This document shows, in pieces, positions 1-7,434 of a stretch of DNA of 37,377 nucleotides. The notes under the pieces are model-generated. The model saw nothing but the letters and a program-made list of their open reading frames with translations, was not told where the DNA came from and did no database searches. Numbering within the stretch: the first letter of the stretch is position 1; each line of letters opens with the position of its first letter. Made by a program: the position numbers and the translations under genes. Location: positions 1 through 37,377 of the forward strand of contig NZ_VMNX01000079.1 of NCBI RefSeq assembly GCF_009377235.1, read 5' to 3'. The DNA is from Streptomyces acidicola. Lineage in GTDB: Bacteria; Actinomycetota; Actinomycetes; Streptomycetales; Streptomycetaceae.

Positions 1-2
1 CC

Positions 3-2564
3 CCCCGCCCCACCCCGAGAACCGCCCTGATCGCCACCGTGACCGTCGCCGCCACCGCGGCCGGTTCCCTGCTGCTCACCCCGCTCCCCGCCGGCGCGGA
101 CGACCACGACACCCCGCCCGTCCGTGAGCGCTCCGCCCTCACCCAGGGCGCCGCCAAGGCCTCAGAGAGCACTACGGAACGGGCCCTCACCGCCCCCGTC
201 ACCGATCTGTCCGGCAACGGCAACGGCAACGCCACCGCTGCCACGCGCGGCTACCCCCGAGAACAGGTCCTCACCCCGGACCCGGAGAACCCCGCCGACA
301 AATCCATCAAGCTGGGCCTCACCCCGTACCACGCCATCGCCCCGAAGCTGAACGCCCTGCAAGGGCTCGGCGACCGGGTGAGCGTCGAGGTCGCCGGACG
401 GTCGGCCGGCGGGCACCGGCTCTACCTCGTCACCGTCACCGCCCCGGAGACCGCCCAGCAGTCCCGCGCCCAGGACCGTATGCGCGAACTCATCGAGAAC
501 GCACCCCGGACGGCGGCTAAGGACCCGGCCGTCAAGAAGACCTACAAGATGCCCGTCTTCTTCAACAACAACATCCACGGCAACGAATGGGAGGGCACGG
601 ACGCCGCCCTCAAGCTGATCGAACGGCTCGCCACCGCCAAGGACAAGGACACCACCGACCTCCTCGCCCACAACCGGCTCTACTTCAACATCACGGCCAA
701 CCCCGACGGCCGTATCGCGGGCACCCGCGCCAACTCGAACGGCTTCGACCTCAACCGGGACCTCGTCACCGCCTCACAGCCCGAGGCACGCGCGATCCGG
801 CAGATCGAGATCGACAAGCAGCCGGCCGTGATGCTGGACCTGCACGGGTACGTCAACGGCACGCTGATCGAGCCGACCACCCCGCCGCACGGAGAGAACT
901 ACGAGTACGACCTCTTCCTGAAGAACACCTACGCCAACGCCCTCGGCATGGAGGCCGCCGTCAACGGCCTCGGCTACACGCCCGACAAGGACGGTGTGGA
1001 ACCCGCCCAGATCCCGTTCCGCGACCAGGAGGAGGGCTGGGACGACTGGCCGCCGATCTTCACACCGCAGTACGCGGCGTTCCACGGCACGGTCGTCGCG
1101 CACACGATCGAGATCCCGTTGCGGGTGAACAACGCGTCGTACGACTCGCTTCCGGTCACCGAACTCCGCCGCCGGTCCGCCGTCAACGTGGACGTCGCGG
1201 GGGCGGCCATGAACGCGACCCTCGCGTTCGCGCGGGAGAACCGGACCTCCCTCGTCGCCGACCAGATCGAGGTCTTCCGGCGTGGAGCCGCAGGCGCCGC
1301 CCAGGTCCCGGTCTCGGAGGAGACCGTCCCGGGCGTGCCGGGCATCGGACCCGAGGACGTCTACACCACCGAGTTCCCGCGCGCGTACGTCGTCCCGGCC
1401 GGTGGCGGCCAGCGCTCGGCCACTGCCGCGGCCCGGCTGGTCGACCATCTGCTCGCCAACGACATACGCGTCACGCGCGCGACCCACGATTTCCGGCTCG
1501 GCGGACGGCCGTACCCGAAGGGCTCGTACGTAGTCGACATGCACCAGCCCAAGCGTGGACTCGCCAACGTGCTGCTGGCCGACGGGCGGGACATCAGCGA
1601 CAAGGTGTCGGTGATGTACGACATCTCCGGGTGGAGCCTGGGGCGGCTGTGGGGCGCCACGGTGGACGAGGTGAAGAGCGGCCGGCTCGCGGACGTCCCG
1701 GCACGGCCGGTTCAGGCCGCCTCGCGTGTCGGGTACGTCGCCCCGCGCGGCGACCTGCGGCTGCGGCTCGACGGCCCGCAGGAGATGGCCGCGCTCAACT
1801 CGCTGCTCCGGCAGGGCGTTCCGGTACGGCAGGCGGCCGACGGCAGCGCGCTCGTGCCCTCCTCGGCGCGCCGGAGCGCTCAGGCGCTGGCGACGGCGTA
1901 CGACGTGGCCTTCGACGCGACGAACACGCGCGGGGGCACCCCGCTGAGCCAGGTGCGCGTCGCGGCGGCCGTCACCCCGGGTGAGCTGTTCGCGCTGCGG
2001 GAGATGAACTTCGACGTCGTCCCGGTGTCGACGGCCGTCCTCAACGACGGCTTCGACTGGTCGGCGGCGGACGTGCTGTTCGTGTCGTCGGGACTCTCGT
2101 ACGACCGGCTGGACACGGCCGCGCGGACGGCCCTCGACGGCTTCCTCGACACCCATGGTCTCGTCGGCCGGGGCGCCACCGGGGCCGCGCTCAACACCGC
2201 CACCGGGCTGCTGAAGGCGACGGCGGTGGAGGGTAACGGGGACGCCAACGGCGTGGTCCGCGTGGTGAACTCGGGCCGGGTCACGGCCGGGGCGCCCGAC
2301 CACAGCTTCGTCTACGCGCCCGTCTGGTTCACCGATCTCGGCCCGGAGGCCACCGTCGAGCAGTCGTACGCGACCGGGAATCCGCTCGTCTCCGGCCACT
2401 GGCGGTCCCAGGAGGACGGCTCGGGCGGCCCGGCAGCGGCGGCGGGCCGGGCATCCGTCGTCAGCGGGGCGAACGTCGTCCTCTTCGGCACGGAGCCGCT
2501 CTTCCGCGACCATCCGAAGGGCGCGTTCGCCCAAGTGGGAAGGGCGTTGCTGACCGCGTCCTGA
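3..2564 (+). CDS. Secreted M14-family zinc carboxypeptidase (5' end outside window)
   Basis: A zinc metallocarboxypeptidase that would remove C-terminal residues from peptides outside the cell. Numbering from the GTG at 39: the zinc ligands are H180 and E183 in the HGNEWEG motif and H269 in LDLHG. The substrate-binding NR pair is N239-R240 (FDLNRD), and the general-base glutamate is E358 in HTIEIP. All key residues are present. Residues ~400-841 form a long C-terminal part that resembles the glutamine-amidotransferase-like domain of large actinobacterial M14 proteins. The first in-window start, GTG 39, leaves a signal peptide without a basic n-region. The frame stays open back to position 3 and adds Arg-containing residues (PRPTPRTALIAT), so the true start is probably upstream of the window. 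The gene is followed by a perfect hairpin shared with the convergent oxidoreductase gene. Substrate specificity cannot be told. Confidence 0.9.
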   Translation, partial: PRPTPRTALIATVTVAATAAGSLLLTPLPAGADDHDTPPVRERSALTQGAAKASESTTERALTAPVTDLSGNGNGNATAATRGYPREQVLTPDPENPADKSIKLGLTPYHAIAPKLNALQGLGDRVSVEVAGRSAGGHRLYLVTVTAPETAQQSRAQDRMRELIENAPRTAAKDPAVKKTYKMPVFFNNNIHGNEWEGTDAALKLIERLATAKDKDTTDLLAHNRLYFNITANPDGRIAGTRANSNGFDLNRDLVTASQPEARAIRQIEIDKQPAVMLDLHGYVNGTLIEPTTPPHGENYEYDLFLKNTYANALGMEAAVNGLGYTPDKDGVEPAQIPFRDQEEGWDDWPPIFTPQYAAFHGTVVAHTIEIPLRVNNASYDSLPVTELRRRSAVNVDVAGAAMNATLAFARENRTSLVADQIEVFRRGAAGAAQVPVSEETVPGVPGIGPEDVYTTEFPRAYVVPAGGGQRSATAAARLVDHLLANDIRVTRATHDFRLGGRPYPKGSYVVDMHQPKRGLANVLLADGRDISDKVSVMYDISGWSLGRLWGATVDEVKSGRLADVPARPVQAASRVGYVAPRGDLRLRLDGPQEMAALNSLLRQGVPVRQAADGSALVPSSARRSAQALATAYDVAFDATNTRGGTPLSQVRVAAAVTPGELFALREMNFDVVPVSTAVLNDGFDWSAADVLFVSSGLSYDRLDTAARTALDGFLDTHGLVGRGATGAALNTATGLLKATAVEGNGDANGVVRVVNSGRVTAGAPDHSFVYAPVWFTDLGPEATVEQSYATGNPLVSGHWRSQEDGSGGPAAAAGRASVVSGANVVLFGTEPLFRDHPKGAFAQVGRALLTAS

Positions 2565-2579
2565 CCACACGCGCCAACA

Positions 2580-2626
2580 CATGGCAGAGTCCGCACCCCA
2601 CGTCCAAGGGTGCGGACTCTGCCATG
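2580..2626. terminator. Bidirectional hairpin terminator
   Basis: A perfect 19-bp inverted repeat, CATGGCAGAGTCCGCACCC at 2580-2598 and its complement at 2608-2626, with a 9-nt loop. It lies between the stops of two convergent genes. There is no U-tract, as is usual for Streptomyces hairpin terminators. Confidence 0.85.
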
Positions 2627-2714
2627 TGCAACGAACGGGGCCGGGCGGGCGTCACGGGCACCCGCCCGGACACCTCGGCCGCTCACCACCTCGGCCGCTC
2701 GAGCCGACCCCTGC

Positions 2715-3737
2715 TCAGAGCTTGACGATCATCTTGCCGATGTTGTCGCCGCGCAGGACCCCGAAGAACGCCTCCAGGTTGTTCTCGATCCCCTCGACGA
2801 CCGTCTCGCGGTACTTGAGCTCGCCGGAGCGGACCCAGGGCCCGACCTCCTGGACGAACTGCGGCTGGAGGTCGTAGTGGTCGCCGACGAGGAAGCCCTC
2901 GATACGGCCGCGGGTCTGGATCAGCCGGACGAGGTTCTTCGGGCCGGGAGCGGCCTCGGTGTTGTTGTAGACGGAGATCATTCCGCAGACGGCGATACGG
3001 CCGCCGCGGTTGAGGGAGCCGATCGCGGCCTCCAGGTGCTCGCCGCCGACGTTGTCGAAGTACACGTCGACGCCGTCGGGGGCGGCCTCGCGCAGCTGCT
3101 CGGAGACCGGTCCGCTCTTGTAGTTGAAGGCCGCGTCGAAGCCGTACTCCTCGACGAGCAGCTTCACCTTCTCGTCGGACCCGGCGGAGCCGATGACCCG
3201 GGAGGCGCCCTTGAGCTTCGCGATCTGACCGACCTGGCTGCCGACCGCACCGGCGGCGCCGGAGACGAAGACGGAGTCGCCCTCCTTGAAGGAGGCGGTG
3301 CGCAGGAGCCCGGCGTAGGCGGTGAGCCCGGTCATCCCCAGCACGCCGAGGTAGGTGCTGAGCGGCGCGGCCTCGGGGTCGACCTTGACGGTCTGCTTGG
3401 CGTCGACCGTGGCGTACTCGCGCCAGGCGCCGAAGTGGAGTACGTGGTCGCCCGGCACGATGCCGTCGACGTTCGAGGCGATCACCTCGCCCACGGCGCC
3501 GCCCTGCATGACCTTGCCCAGCTCGTAGGGGGCGGCGTACGACTTGGCGGCGCTCATGCGGCCGCGCATGTACGGGTCGACGGAGACGTACTTGTTCCGT
3601 ACGAGGACCTCGTCCGGGCCGGGCCGGCGGACCTCCGCCTCGACCAGTGCGAAGTCCTCCGGCTTCGGCCAGCCGACGGGGCGGCTGAGCAGGTGCCATT
3701 CGCGGCCGGCGGTGGGGAGGGCGGGCGTGTCGGACAT
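2715..3737 (-). CDS. NADP-dependent MDR-family oxidoreductase (CurA/PTGR-like)
   Basis: A zinc-independent medium-chain dehydrogenase/reductase of 340 aa, the usual length for the leukotriene-B4-dehydrogenase/CurA group, which reduces the C=C bond of alpha,beta-unsaturated carbonyls with NADPH. The family hallmark VDPYMRGRMS is at residues ~53-62. GVLGMTGLTAY is at ~131-141. The Rossmann glycine motif AAGAVG is at 161-166. No structural-zinc cysteine cluster is seen. The ATG start at 3737 has an AGGAAGG Shine-Dalgarno 5-6 nt upstream. The gene is divergent from a MarR regulator and has a TTGACA promoter on its strand, overlapped by an inverted repeat, so control by that MarR protein is a reasonable inference. 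The physiological substrate is unknown; a role in electrophile or quinone detoxification is inferred from the family. Confidence 0.9.
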   Translation of the reverse strand: MSDTPALPTAGREWHLLSRPVGWPKPEDFALVEAEVRRPGPDEVLVRNKYVSVDPYMRGRMSAAKSYAAPYELGKVMQGGAVGEVIASNVDGIVPGDHVLHFGAWREYATVDAKQTVKVDPEAAPLSTYLGVLGMTGLTAYAGLLRTASFKEGDSVFVSGAAGAVGSQVGQIAKLKGASRVIGSAGSDEKVKLLVEEYGFDAAFNYKSGPVSEQLREAAPDGVDVYFDNVGGEHLEAAIGSLNRGGRIAVCGMISVYNNTEAAPGPKNLVRLIQTRGRIEGFLVGDHYDLQPQFVQEVGPWVRSGELKYRETVVEGIENNLEAFFGVLRGDNIGKMIVKL

Positions 3738-3828
3738 GGGGACCTTCCTGCGGACGGACGTCTGTGCGGGTGCTTCTTACCGGTGTACGAGTGCTTCATA
3801 CCGTGCGGTTAATTCACTACCTGAAACA

Positions 3829-3858
3829 ATCATGCGCCTGAATATTTCATGATGTCAA
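3829..3858 (-). promoter_or_regulatory. Promoter of oxidoreductase gene with overlapping inverted repeat
   Basis: On the minus strand a perfect -35 TTGACA (3853-3858) is followed after 18 nt by CATGAT (3829-3834) in the -10 position. CATGAT is one arm of an inverted repeat, ATCATG (3829-3834) and CATGAT (3848-3853), spanning 25 bp. A dimeric regulator bound here would cover the promoter; the divergent MarR protein is the obvious candidate. The surrounding bases are AT-rich for this genome. Confidence 0.5.
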
Positions 3859-3880
3859 GTATCGGGGTAGCCTGGAGCCC

Positions 3881-4318
3881 ATGGCCACGCACAGGACGAC
3901 CAGACCCACCGACCCGCTGACCCTGGAGGTCGTCGACCTCATCGGCACGGTCGTGGCCCGCTACTACGACGAGTACGAGGAGGCCGCCGCCGAGCACGCC
4001 TTGACGGGAGCCCAGGCCCGGCTGCTGAGCCTGCTGTCCCTGGAGCCGCTGCCCATGCGGCGGCTGGCCCAGAAGCTGAGGTGCGAGCCGTCGAACGTGA
4101 CCGGGATAGTGGACCGGCTGGAGGCGCGGGGACTGGTGGAACGCCGGCCGGACCCCAAGGACCGGCGCGTGAAGCTGGCCGCCGCGACACCGGAGGGCCG
4201 CCGGCTGGCCCGGGGGCTCCGGGAGTCACTGGACTTCGCGCGTGAGCCGCTGGCGGGGCTGTCCCGCGAGGAACGGGAGTCCCTGCGGGACCTGCTGCGG
4301 CGGATGCTCGGCGCATAG
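3881..4318 (+). CDS. MarR-family transcriptional regulator
   Basis: A winged helix-turn-helix regulator of 145 aa, typical MarR length, expected to bind DNA as a dimer. The recognition region is at about residues 57-82 (MRRLAQKLRC to VDRLEARG). The wing is at ~87-102 and carries the conserved basic D-x-x-D-R-R pattern (DPKDRR). There is a single cysteine, C68, inside the HTH, which could in principle allow redox sensing, but this is only a thought. The ATG at 3881 has GGAG 3 nt upstream, a short spacing. The gene is divergent from an MDR oxidoreductase across 143 bp holding a palindrome over the oxidoreductase promoter. The arrangement is typical of a local repressor released by a small electrophilic or aromatic ligand (inference). 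Confidence 0.9.
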   Translation: MATHRTTRPTDPLTLEVVDLIGTVVARYYDEYEEAAAEHALTGAQARLLSLLSLEPLPMRRLAQKLRCEPSNVTGIVDRLEARGLVERRPDPKDRRVKLAAATPEGRRLARGLRESLDFAREPLAGLSREERESLRDLLRRMLGA

Positions 4319-4322
4319 TCGT

Positions 4323-4388
4323 CGCGCAGCCCTGGCACAGCTCCCGCGCAGCCCTGGCATACCTCCCGCGCCGCCCTCGCACAGTCCT
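4323..4388. repeat. Three tandem 22-bp repeats
   Basis: Units at 4323-4344, 4345-4366 and 4367-4388 share the consensus CGCGCAGCCCTGGCA followed by a variable triplet and CTCC; the third unit is more diverged. They begin 4 bp after the MarR stop codon and fill most of the 141-bp gap to the next gene. No strong hairpin is obvious in them. Confidence 0.75.
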
Positions 4389-4446
4389 CGCGTTCACCGG
4401 TGTGGCGATGGCGGCTCCCGGCACACCACCGGCGGTACCGCGTCGA

Positions 4447-4452
4447 TAGAGT
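4447..4452 (+). promoter_or_regulatory. Possible -10 element of a leaderless transcript
   Basis: TAGAGT is placed exactly 7 nt before the ATG at 4460, which has no good Shine-Dalgarno. This spacing would put the transcription start on or next to the A of the start codon. No clear -35 is seen, so the call is tentative. Confidence 0.35.
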
Positions 4453-4459
4453 TGTCCCC

Positions 4460-5266
4460 ATGCGCGATCTCGGGGTTGGTTTCACGTACTTGGTGCAGGG
4501 TCAGCGATGGGTGGCCCGGCACGGCAGACAGTACGGGTTCGGGCTGCTGCCCGGGCTGATCACGCTCGTGCTGTACGCGGCGGCGATCATCGCCCTGGCC
4601 CTGTGGGGCGCCGACTTCGTCGCCTGGTCGACCCCCTTCGCCGACGACTGGTCCAGCCCCTGGCTGGGCCTCTTCCGCGGCTTCCTGACCGCCGTCCTGT
4701 TCGGCCTCAGCCTTCTCCTCGCGGTCGTCACCTTCACCGCCATGACCCTCGTCATCGGCCAGCCGTTCTACGAGAGCCTCTCGGAGAAGGTCGACCGTGA
4801 CGTCTCCCCGGACGGCACGGCACCCGAGTCCGGCCTGCCCTTCGCCAGGGACCTGTGGATCTCGGCCCGGGACAGCCTCCGTATCGTCGTACGCGCCGCC
4901 CTCTGGGGCGTCCTCCTCTTCGCGCTCGGGTTCCTCCCCGTCGTCGGACAGACCGTCGTCCCGGTGATCGGCTTCTTCGTCACCGGCTTCTTCCTCACCG
5001 AGGAGCTCACCGCCGTCGCCCTCCAGCGCCGCCGCGTCGAACTCCGCGAGCGCCTGGCCCTGCTCCGTGGCCGCAAGACGCTGGTCTGGGGCTTCGGCAC
5101 CCCTCTGGGCATCGCCTTCCTGGTCCCGGTCGTCGCCGTCTTCCTGATGCCCGGCGCGGTCGCGGGCGCCACCCTCATGGCCCGCGACCTGATGGGCGAG
5201 GAGACACGGGACGGCGACCGCGACCAGGAGGACGCGGGAGATCAGGAAGCGGCGCCCGCTTCCTGA
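4460..5266 (+). CDS. EI24 (CysZ-like) domain membrane protein
   Basis: A 268-aa polytopic membrane protein resembling the EI24/CysZ family. Hydrophobic segments lie at roughly residues 27-50, 72-98, 142-178 (probably two helices) and 206-232. The tail, from about 240 on, is rich in Asp, Glu and Arg and is hydrophilic. CysZ members move sulfate in Gram-negative bacteria; the function of the actinobacterial homologues is not established, so transport is only suggested. The ATG at 4460 was chosen rather than an upstream GTG at 4400 because the family similarity starts at MRDLGVGFTYLVQG and a -10-like TAGAGT sits 7 nt before it, suggesting a leaderless mRNA. The 3' end overlaps the end of the convergent pyroglutamyl-peptidase-like gene by 25 bp. 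Confidence 0.85.
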   Translation: MRDLGVGFTYLVQGQRWVARHGRQYGFGLLPGLITLVLYAAAIIALALWGADFVAWSTPFADDWSSPWLGLFRGFLTAVLFGLSLLLAVVTFTAMTLVIGQPFYESLSEKVDRDVSPDGTAPESGLPFARDLWISARDSLRIVVRAALWGVLLFALGFLPVVGQTVVPVIGFFVTGFFLTEELTAVALQRRRVELRERLALLRGRKTLVWGFGTPLGIAFLVPVVAVFLMPGAVAGATLMARDLMGEETRDGDRDQEDAGDQEAAPAS

Positions 5267-6564
5267 CCGGGACTGGAGTCCGCCGCCTCGGGACCGGAGT
5301 CCTTCGCCTCCACCGCCACCGTCACGATCGCCCGCACCTGCGCGATGATGTCCAGCCGGTTCCGCACGAACTCGGGATCGGTCACCGCCCCCGTCGCCGG
5401 GTCCGTGTTGCCCGCCCCGAACTGCAGCACCGGCGTGTGCACATGCCCGGCGGGCAGCCTGTCGTGCAGACCCAGCCGGTCGCGCAGCAGCGTCACGCGG
5501 TACGCGATCTCGTTGGAGAGGTAGTCGCCGCCGCCTCCGGCACGGGCCGTGGAGCCGGGCGTCGGTCCGCCCGGCCGGACGACCGGGCCCGTCCCGCCCG
5601 CGGGGATCTCGGTCACGCTCGTGTTGTCGTACACCGGGAAACGCCCCGTGCTCGCGGCCACGATCCGCGCGTACGGCAGGGTCGTCGACGTCCACTGCGG
5701 TTGGGAGGCCGGGTCGGCGACCGGGACGGTCTCCGTCCGCGAGAGGTTCTCGTTGTCGGCGAAGCCGCCGCGCCAGGCCCCGTTGGTCCGCTCGATGTCG
5801 ATGCGGCCGACCCGGCCCTGGCTCACCGTCGTCACCAGGTCCACCTGCGGCAGATGCGGGCGCAGCGCCCGTTCCACCATGCCGTCGGCGAAGTCCTGCC
5901 AGCGGACCGGAAAGACGGCGGTCTCGACGCGCGCCGGGCCGTCCGCGGTCTCGATCACCGTGCCGTCCAGGGCGAGCGCGGTGGCGCCGGAGGGGTTCGA
6001 GATACGGACGTCCCGGTCCAGTGTGAACGGGTCGAAGCCCGTCAGCAGGACGCGCTTCATGTCCTTGCCGTGCGGGTAACGGATGGTGTTCTGGCCGCGC
6101 GAGCTCTGCTCCAGCTTGTCCAGCAGCCGGGCCCGCTCCGCCGCGGTCAGTCCGAACTCCGGCTCCCAGCCCCTTACTTCACGCGTCATCCCCAACCGTG
6201 CCCAGTACAGCGGCCGGTCGTCGTCCCGGCTCAGATCACCGACCGCCGGGCCCCGCCCCTGCGCCCGGTCGACGGCACGCCGCCACAGCTGTGACCCCTC
6301 ACGTGCGACGATCCGCTCGGCCTGCGCGTACGAGCGCGCCCCGGCGAGGGCCCGCGCGAACTCCGGTGCCACCGAGTCGAATCCGGAGCGCCGCAGGATC
6401 TCCTGGGGGGCGGCTCTGTCGAGCCGTTGCTCCTCGACGGTCGGGGGTGCCGCAGAGGTCTCGGTGGCCGCCGAGGTCTCGGTCGCCGAGGCGGTCGCTG
6501 GTGCGGCCAGGCCCGCCAGGAGAGCGAAGCCGAGTATGCCGATCCGAACATTCAGGGAGGTCAA
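5242..6564 (-). CDS. Secreted pyroglutamyl-peptidase-like (C15) protein, nucleophile Cys replaced by Ser
   Basis: The protein is about 440 aa with a signal peptide (VRIGILGFALLAGLAAPATASA) and a C-terminal half resembling peptidase family C15, which removes N-terminal pyroglutamate. VLLTGFDPF is the family N-terminal motif, and SNPSG follows. In C15 enzymes the nucleophile lies in a Y-x-C-N-x-x-x-Y segment; here the equivalent reads YLSNEIAYR with Ser (codon 5515-5517, residue 350 from the TTG start) in place of Cys. The catalytic His appears kept in GHVHTPVL. The protein is about twice the usual C15 length because of a ~150-residue N-terminal extension. The TTG at 6564 is preferred: GGAAGG lies upstream at suitable distance and it gives a normal signal peptide. 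An alternative GTG at 6636 adds 24 residues and has no Shine-Dalgarno. Catalytic activity is uncertain. Confidence 0.8.
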   Translation of the reverse strand: MTSLNVRIGILGFALLAGLAAPATASATETSAATETSAAPPTVEEQRLDRAAPQEILRRSGFDSVAPEFARALAGARSYAQAERIVAREGSQLWRRAVDRAQGRGPAVGDLSRDDDRPLYWARLGMTREVRGWEPEFGLTAAERARLLDKLEQSSRGQNTIRYPHGKDMKRVLLTGFDPFTLDRDVRISNPSGATALALDGTVIETADGPARVETAVFPVRWQDFADGMVERALRPHLPQVDLVTTVSQGRVGRIDIERTNGAWRGGFADNENLSRTETVPVADPASQPQWTSTTLPYARIVAASTGRFPVYDNTSVTEIPAGGTGPVVRPGGPTPGSTARAGGGGDYLSNEIAYRVTLLRDRLGLHDRLPAGHVHTPVLQFGAGNTDPATGAVTDPEFVRNRLDIIAQVRAIVTVAVEAKDSGPEAADSSPGQEAGAAS

Positions 6565-6674
6565 GGGAGTTCGGTTCCTTCCGTTGCCGTGGGTCTGCCG
6601 GACGGCGGCAGTATGCCCGTGACGGAAGGGGCGCACGCACAGTCGTGCGACTCAGGTGGCTGCCCGGGGCTCTC

Positions 6675-6713
6675 GGCCCGTCCCCTTGGCCCGTCCCCTT
6701 GGCCCGTTCCCTC
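6675..6713. repeat. Three tandem 13-bp repeats at the tetR 3' end
   Basis: GGCCCGTCCCCTT occurs at 6675-6687 and 6688-6700, and a diverged copy GGCCCGTTCCCTC at 6701-6713. The array runs up to and just into the stop codon of the TetR gene on the minus strand. Confidence 0.8.
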
Positions 6714-7278
6714 AGCTCGCGTCGGCCTCGCCCAGCAGTGCGAGGAAGTCCCTGAACGCCCCCGGCATGTCCACCGACTCCGGGTCCAGCAGCCACTGGT
6801 ACTGCAACCCGTCCATCACGGCCACCAGCAGGGGAGCGGCCCGCTCCGGTGAGAGCCCGCTCGGCAGCCGTTCCCCGTACGCGGCCCGCAACGCCTCCGC
6901 CATGGTGGCCCGCACCCTGACGTACCGCTCGGTGAAGAACTCCCGCGTCGGATGGCCCTCGGTCACGCTCTCGCCGAGCAGCGCGGAGAAGGTCTGCACG
7001 ATGCCGGGCCGCATCGCGTTGTACTCGACGAGCGAGCCCAGCAGATCGAGCCGCCACTGGCTGTCGGGCACGGCGTCCCACTGGTCTCGCTCCTTGAGTA
7101 CGGCGACGAGGAGTGCGTCCTTGGTGGGGAAGTAGTGCAGCAGGCCCTGCTGGGTGAGCCCGACCCGCTCGGCGATGGCGGCCATGCTCGCGCCCCGGTA
7201 GCCGCGTTCGGCGATCACCTCGAGCGCGGCCCGTACGATCTCGGCGCGCCGCTCCTCCGTTCTGGCCCTGCTGCTCAT
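6712..7278 (-). CDS. TetR/AcrR-family transcriptional regulator
   Basis: A 188-aa one-component regulator. The N-terminal HTH covers about residues 10-55, with TEERRAEIVRAALEVIAERG, GASMAAIAERVGLTQQGLLHYFPTKDALL and the classic Y/F-x-x-K-x-x-L end. The C-terminal half is a ligand/dimer domain of unknown specificity. The ATG at 7278 is used; a longer open frame to 7395 runs into the divergent promoter region and lacks TetR similarity. The gene is divergent from a GH3 beta-glucosidase, with 156 bp between the start codons holding the inverted repeat AGACC-TACC-GGTCT, a typical TetR-size operator. Regulation of the glucosidase and of itself is inferred. Its 3' end carries 13-bp tandem repeats. 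Confidence 0.92.
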   Translation of the reverse strand: MSSRARTEERRAEIVRAALEVIAERGYRGASMAAIAERVGLTQQGLLHYFPTKDALLVAVLKERDQWDAVPDSQWRLDLLGSLVEYNAMRPGIVQTFSALLGESVTEGHPTREFFTERYVRVRATMAEALRAAYGERLPSGLSPERAAPLLVAVMDGLQYQWLLDPESVDMPGAFRDFLALLGEADAS

Positions 7279-7339
7279 GGCGTCACCGTACGGCACCCAC
7301 AGTAGGCCGCACCCCCCTTTATGTAACGACAAGATAACG

Positions 7340-7353
7340 AGACCTACCGGTCT
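7340..7353. promoter_or_regulatory. Putative TetR operator between tetR and GH3 genes
   Basis: AGACC (7340-7344) and GGTCT (7349-7353) form a perfect 5-bp inverted repeat with a 4-nt centre. An outer pair ACCT/AGGT is nearby. It lies between divergent tetR and beta-glucosidase genes, where a repressor could act on both. Confidence 0.45.
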
Positions 7354-7434
7354 ACAGGTGACGGGTGCAGGATGGGGGAACGGAACAGGACACACCTCGC
7401 ACGGACTTCACCGCTTCAACGAGGAGGCGCCGCG

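Noticed and set aside
774..2582. Long minus-strand ORF (602 aa) opposite the M14 peptidase
   Set aside because: Antisense shadow of a gene with all catalytic residues; composition is Arg/Gly/Val-rich and matches no family.
2610..3812. 400-aa plus-strand ORF over the oxidoreductase
   Set aside because: Mirror frame of a clear MDR gene; low-complexity Val/Asp/Gly sequence without domains.
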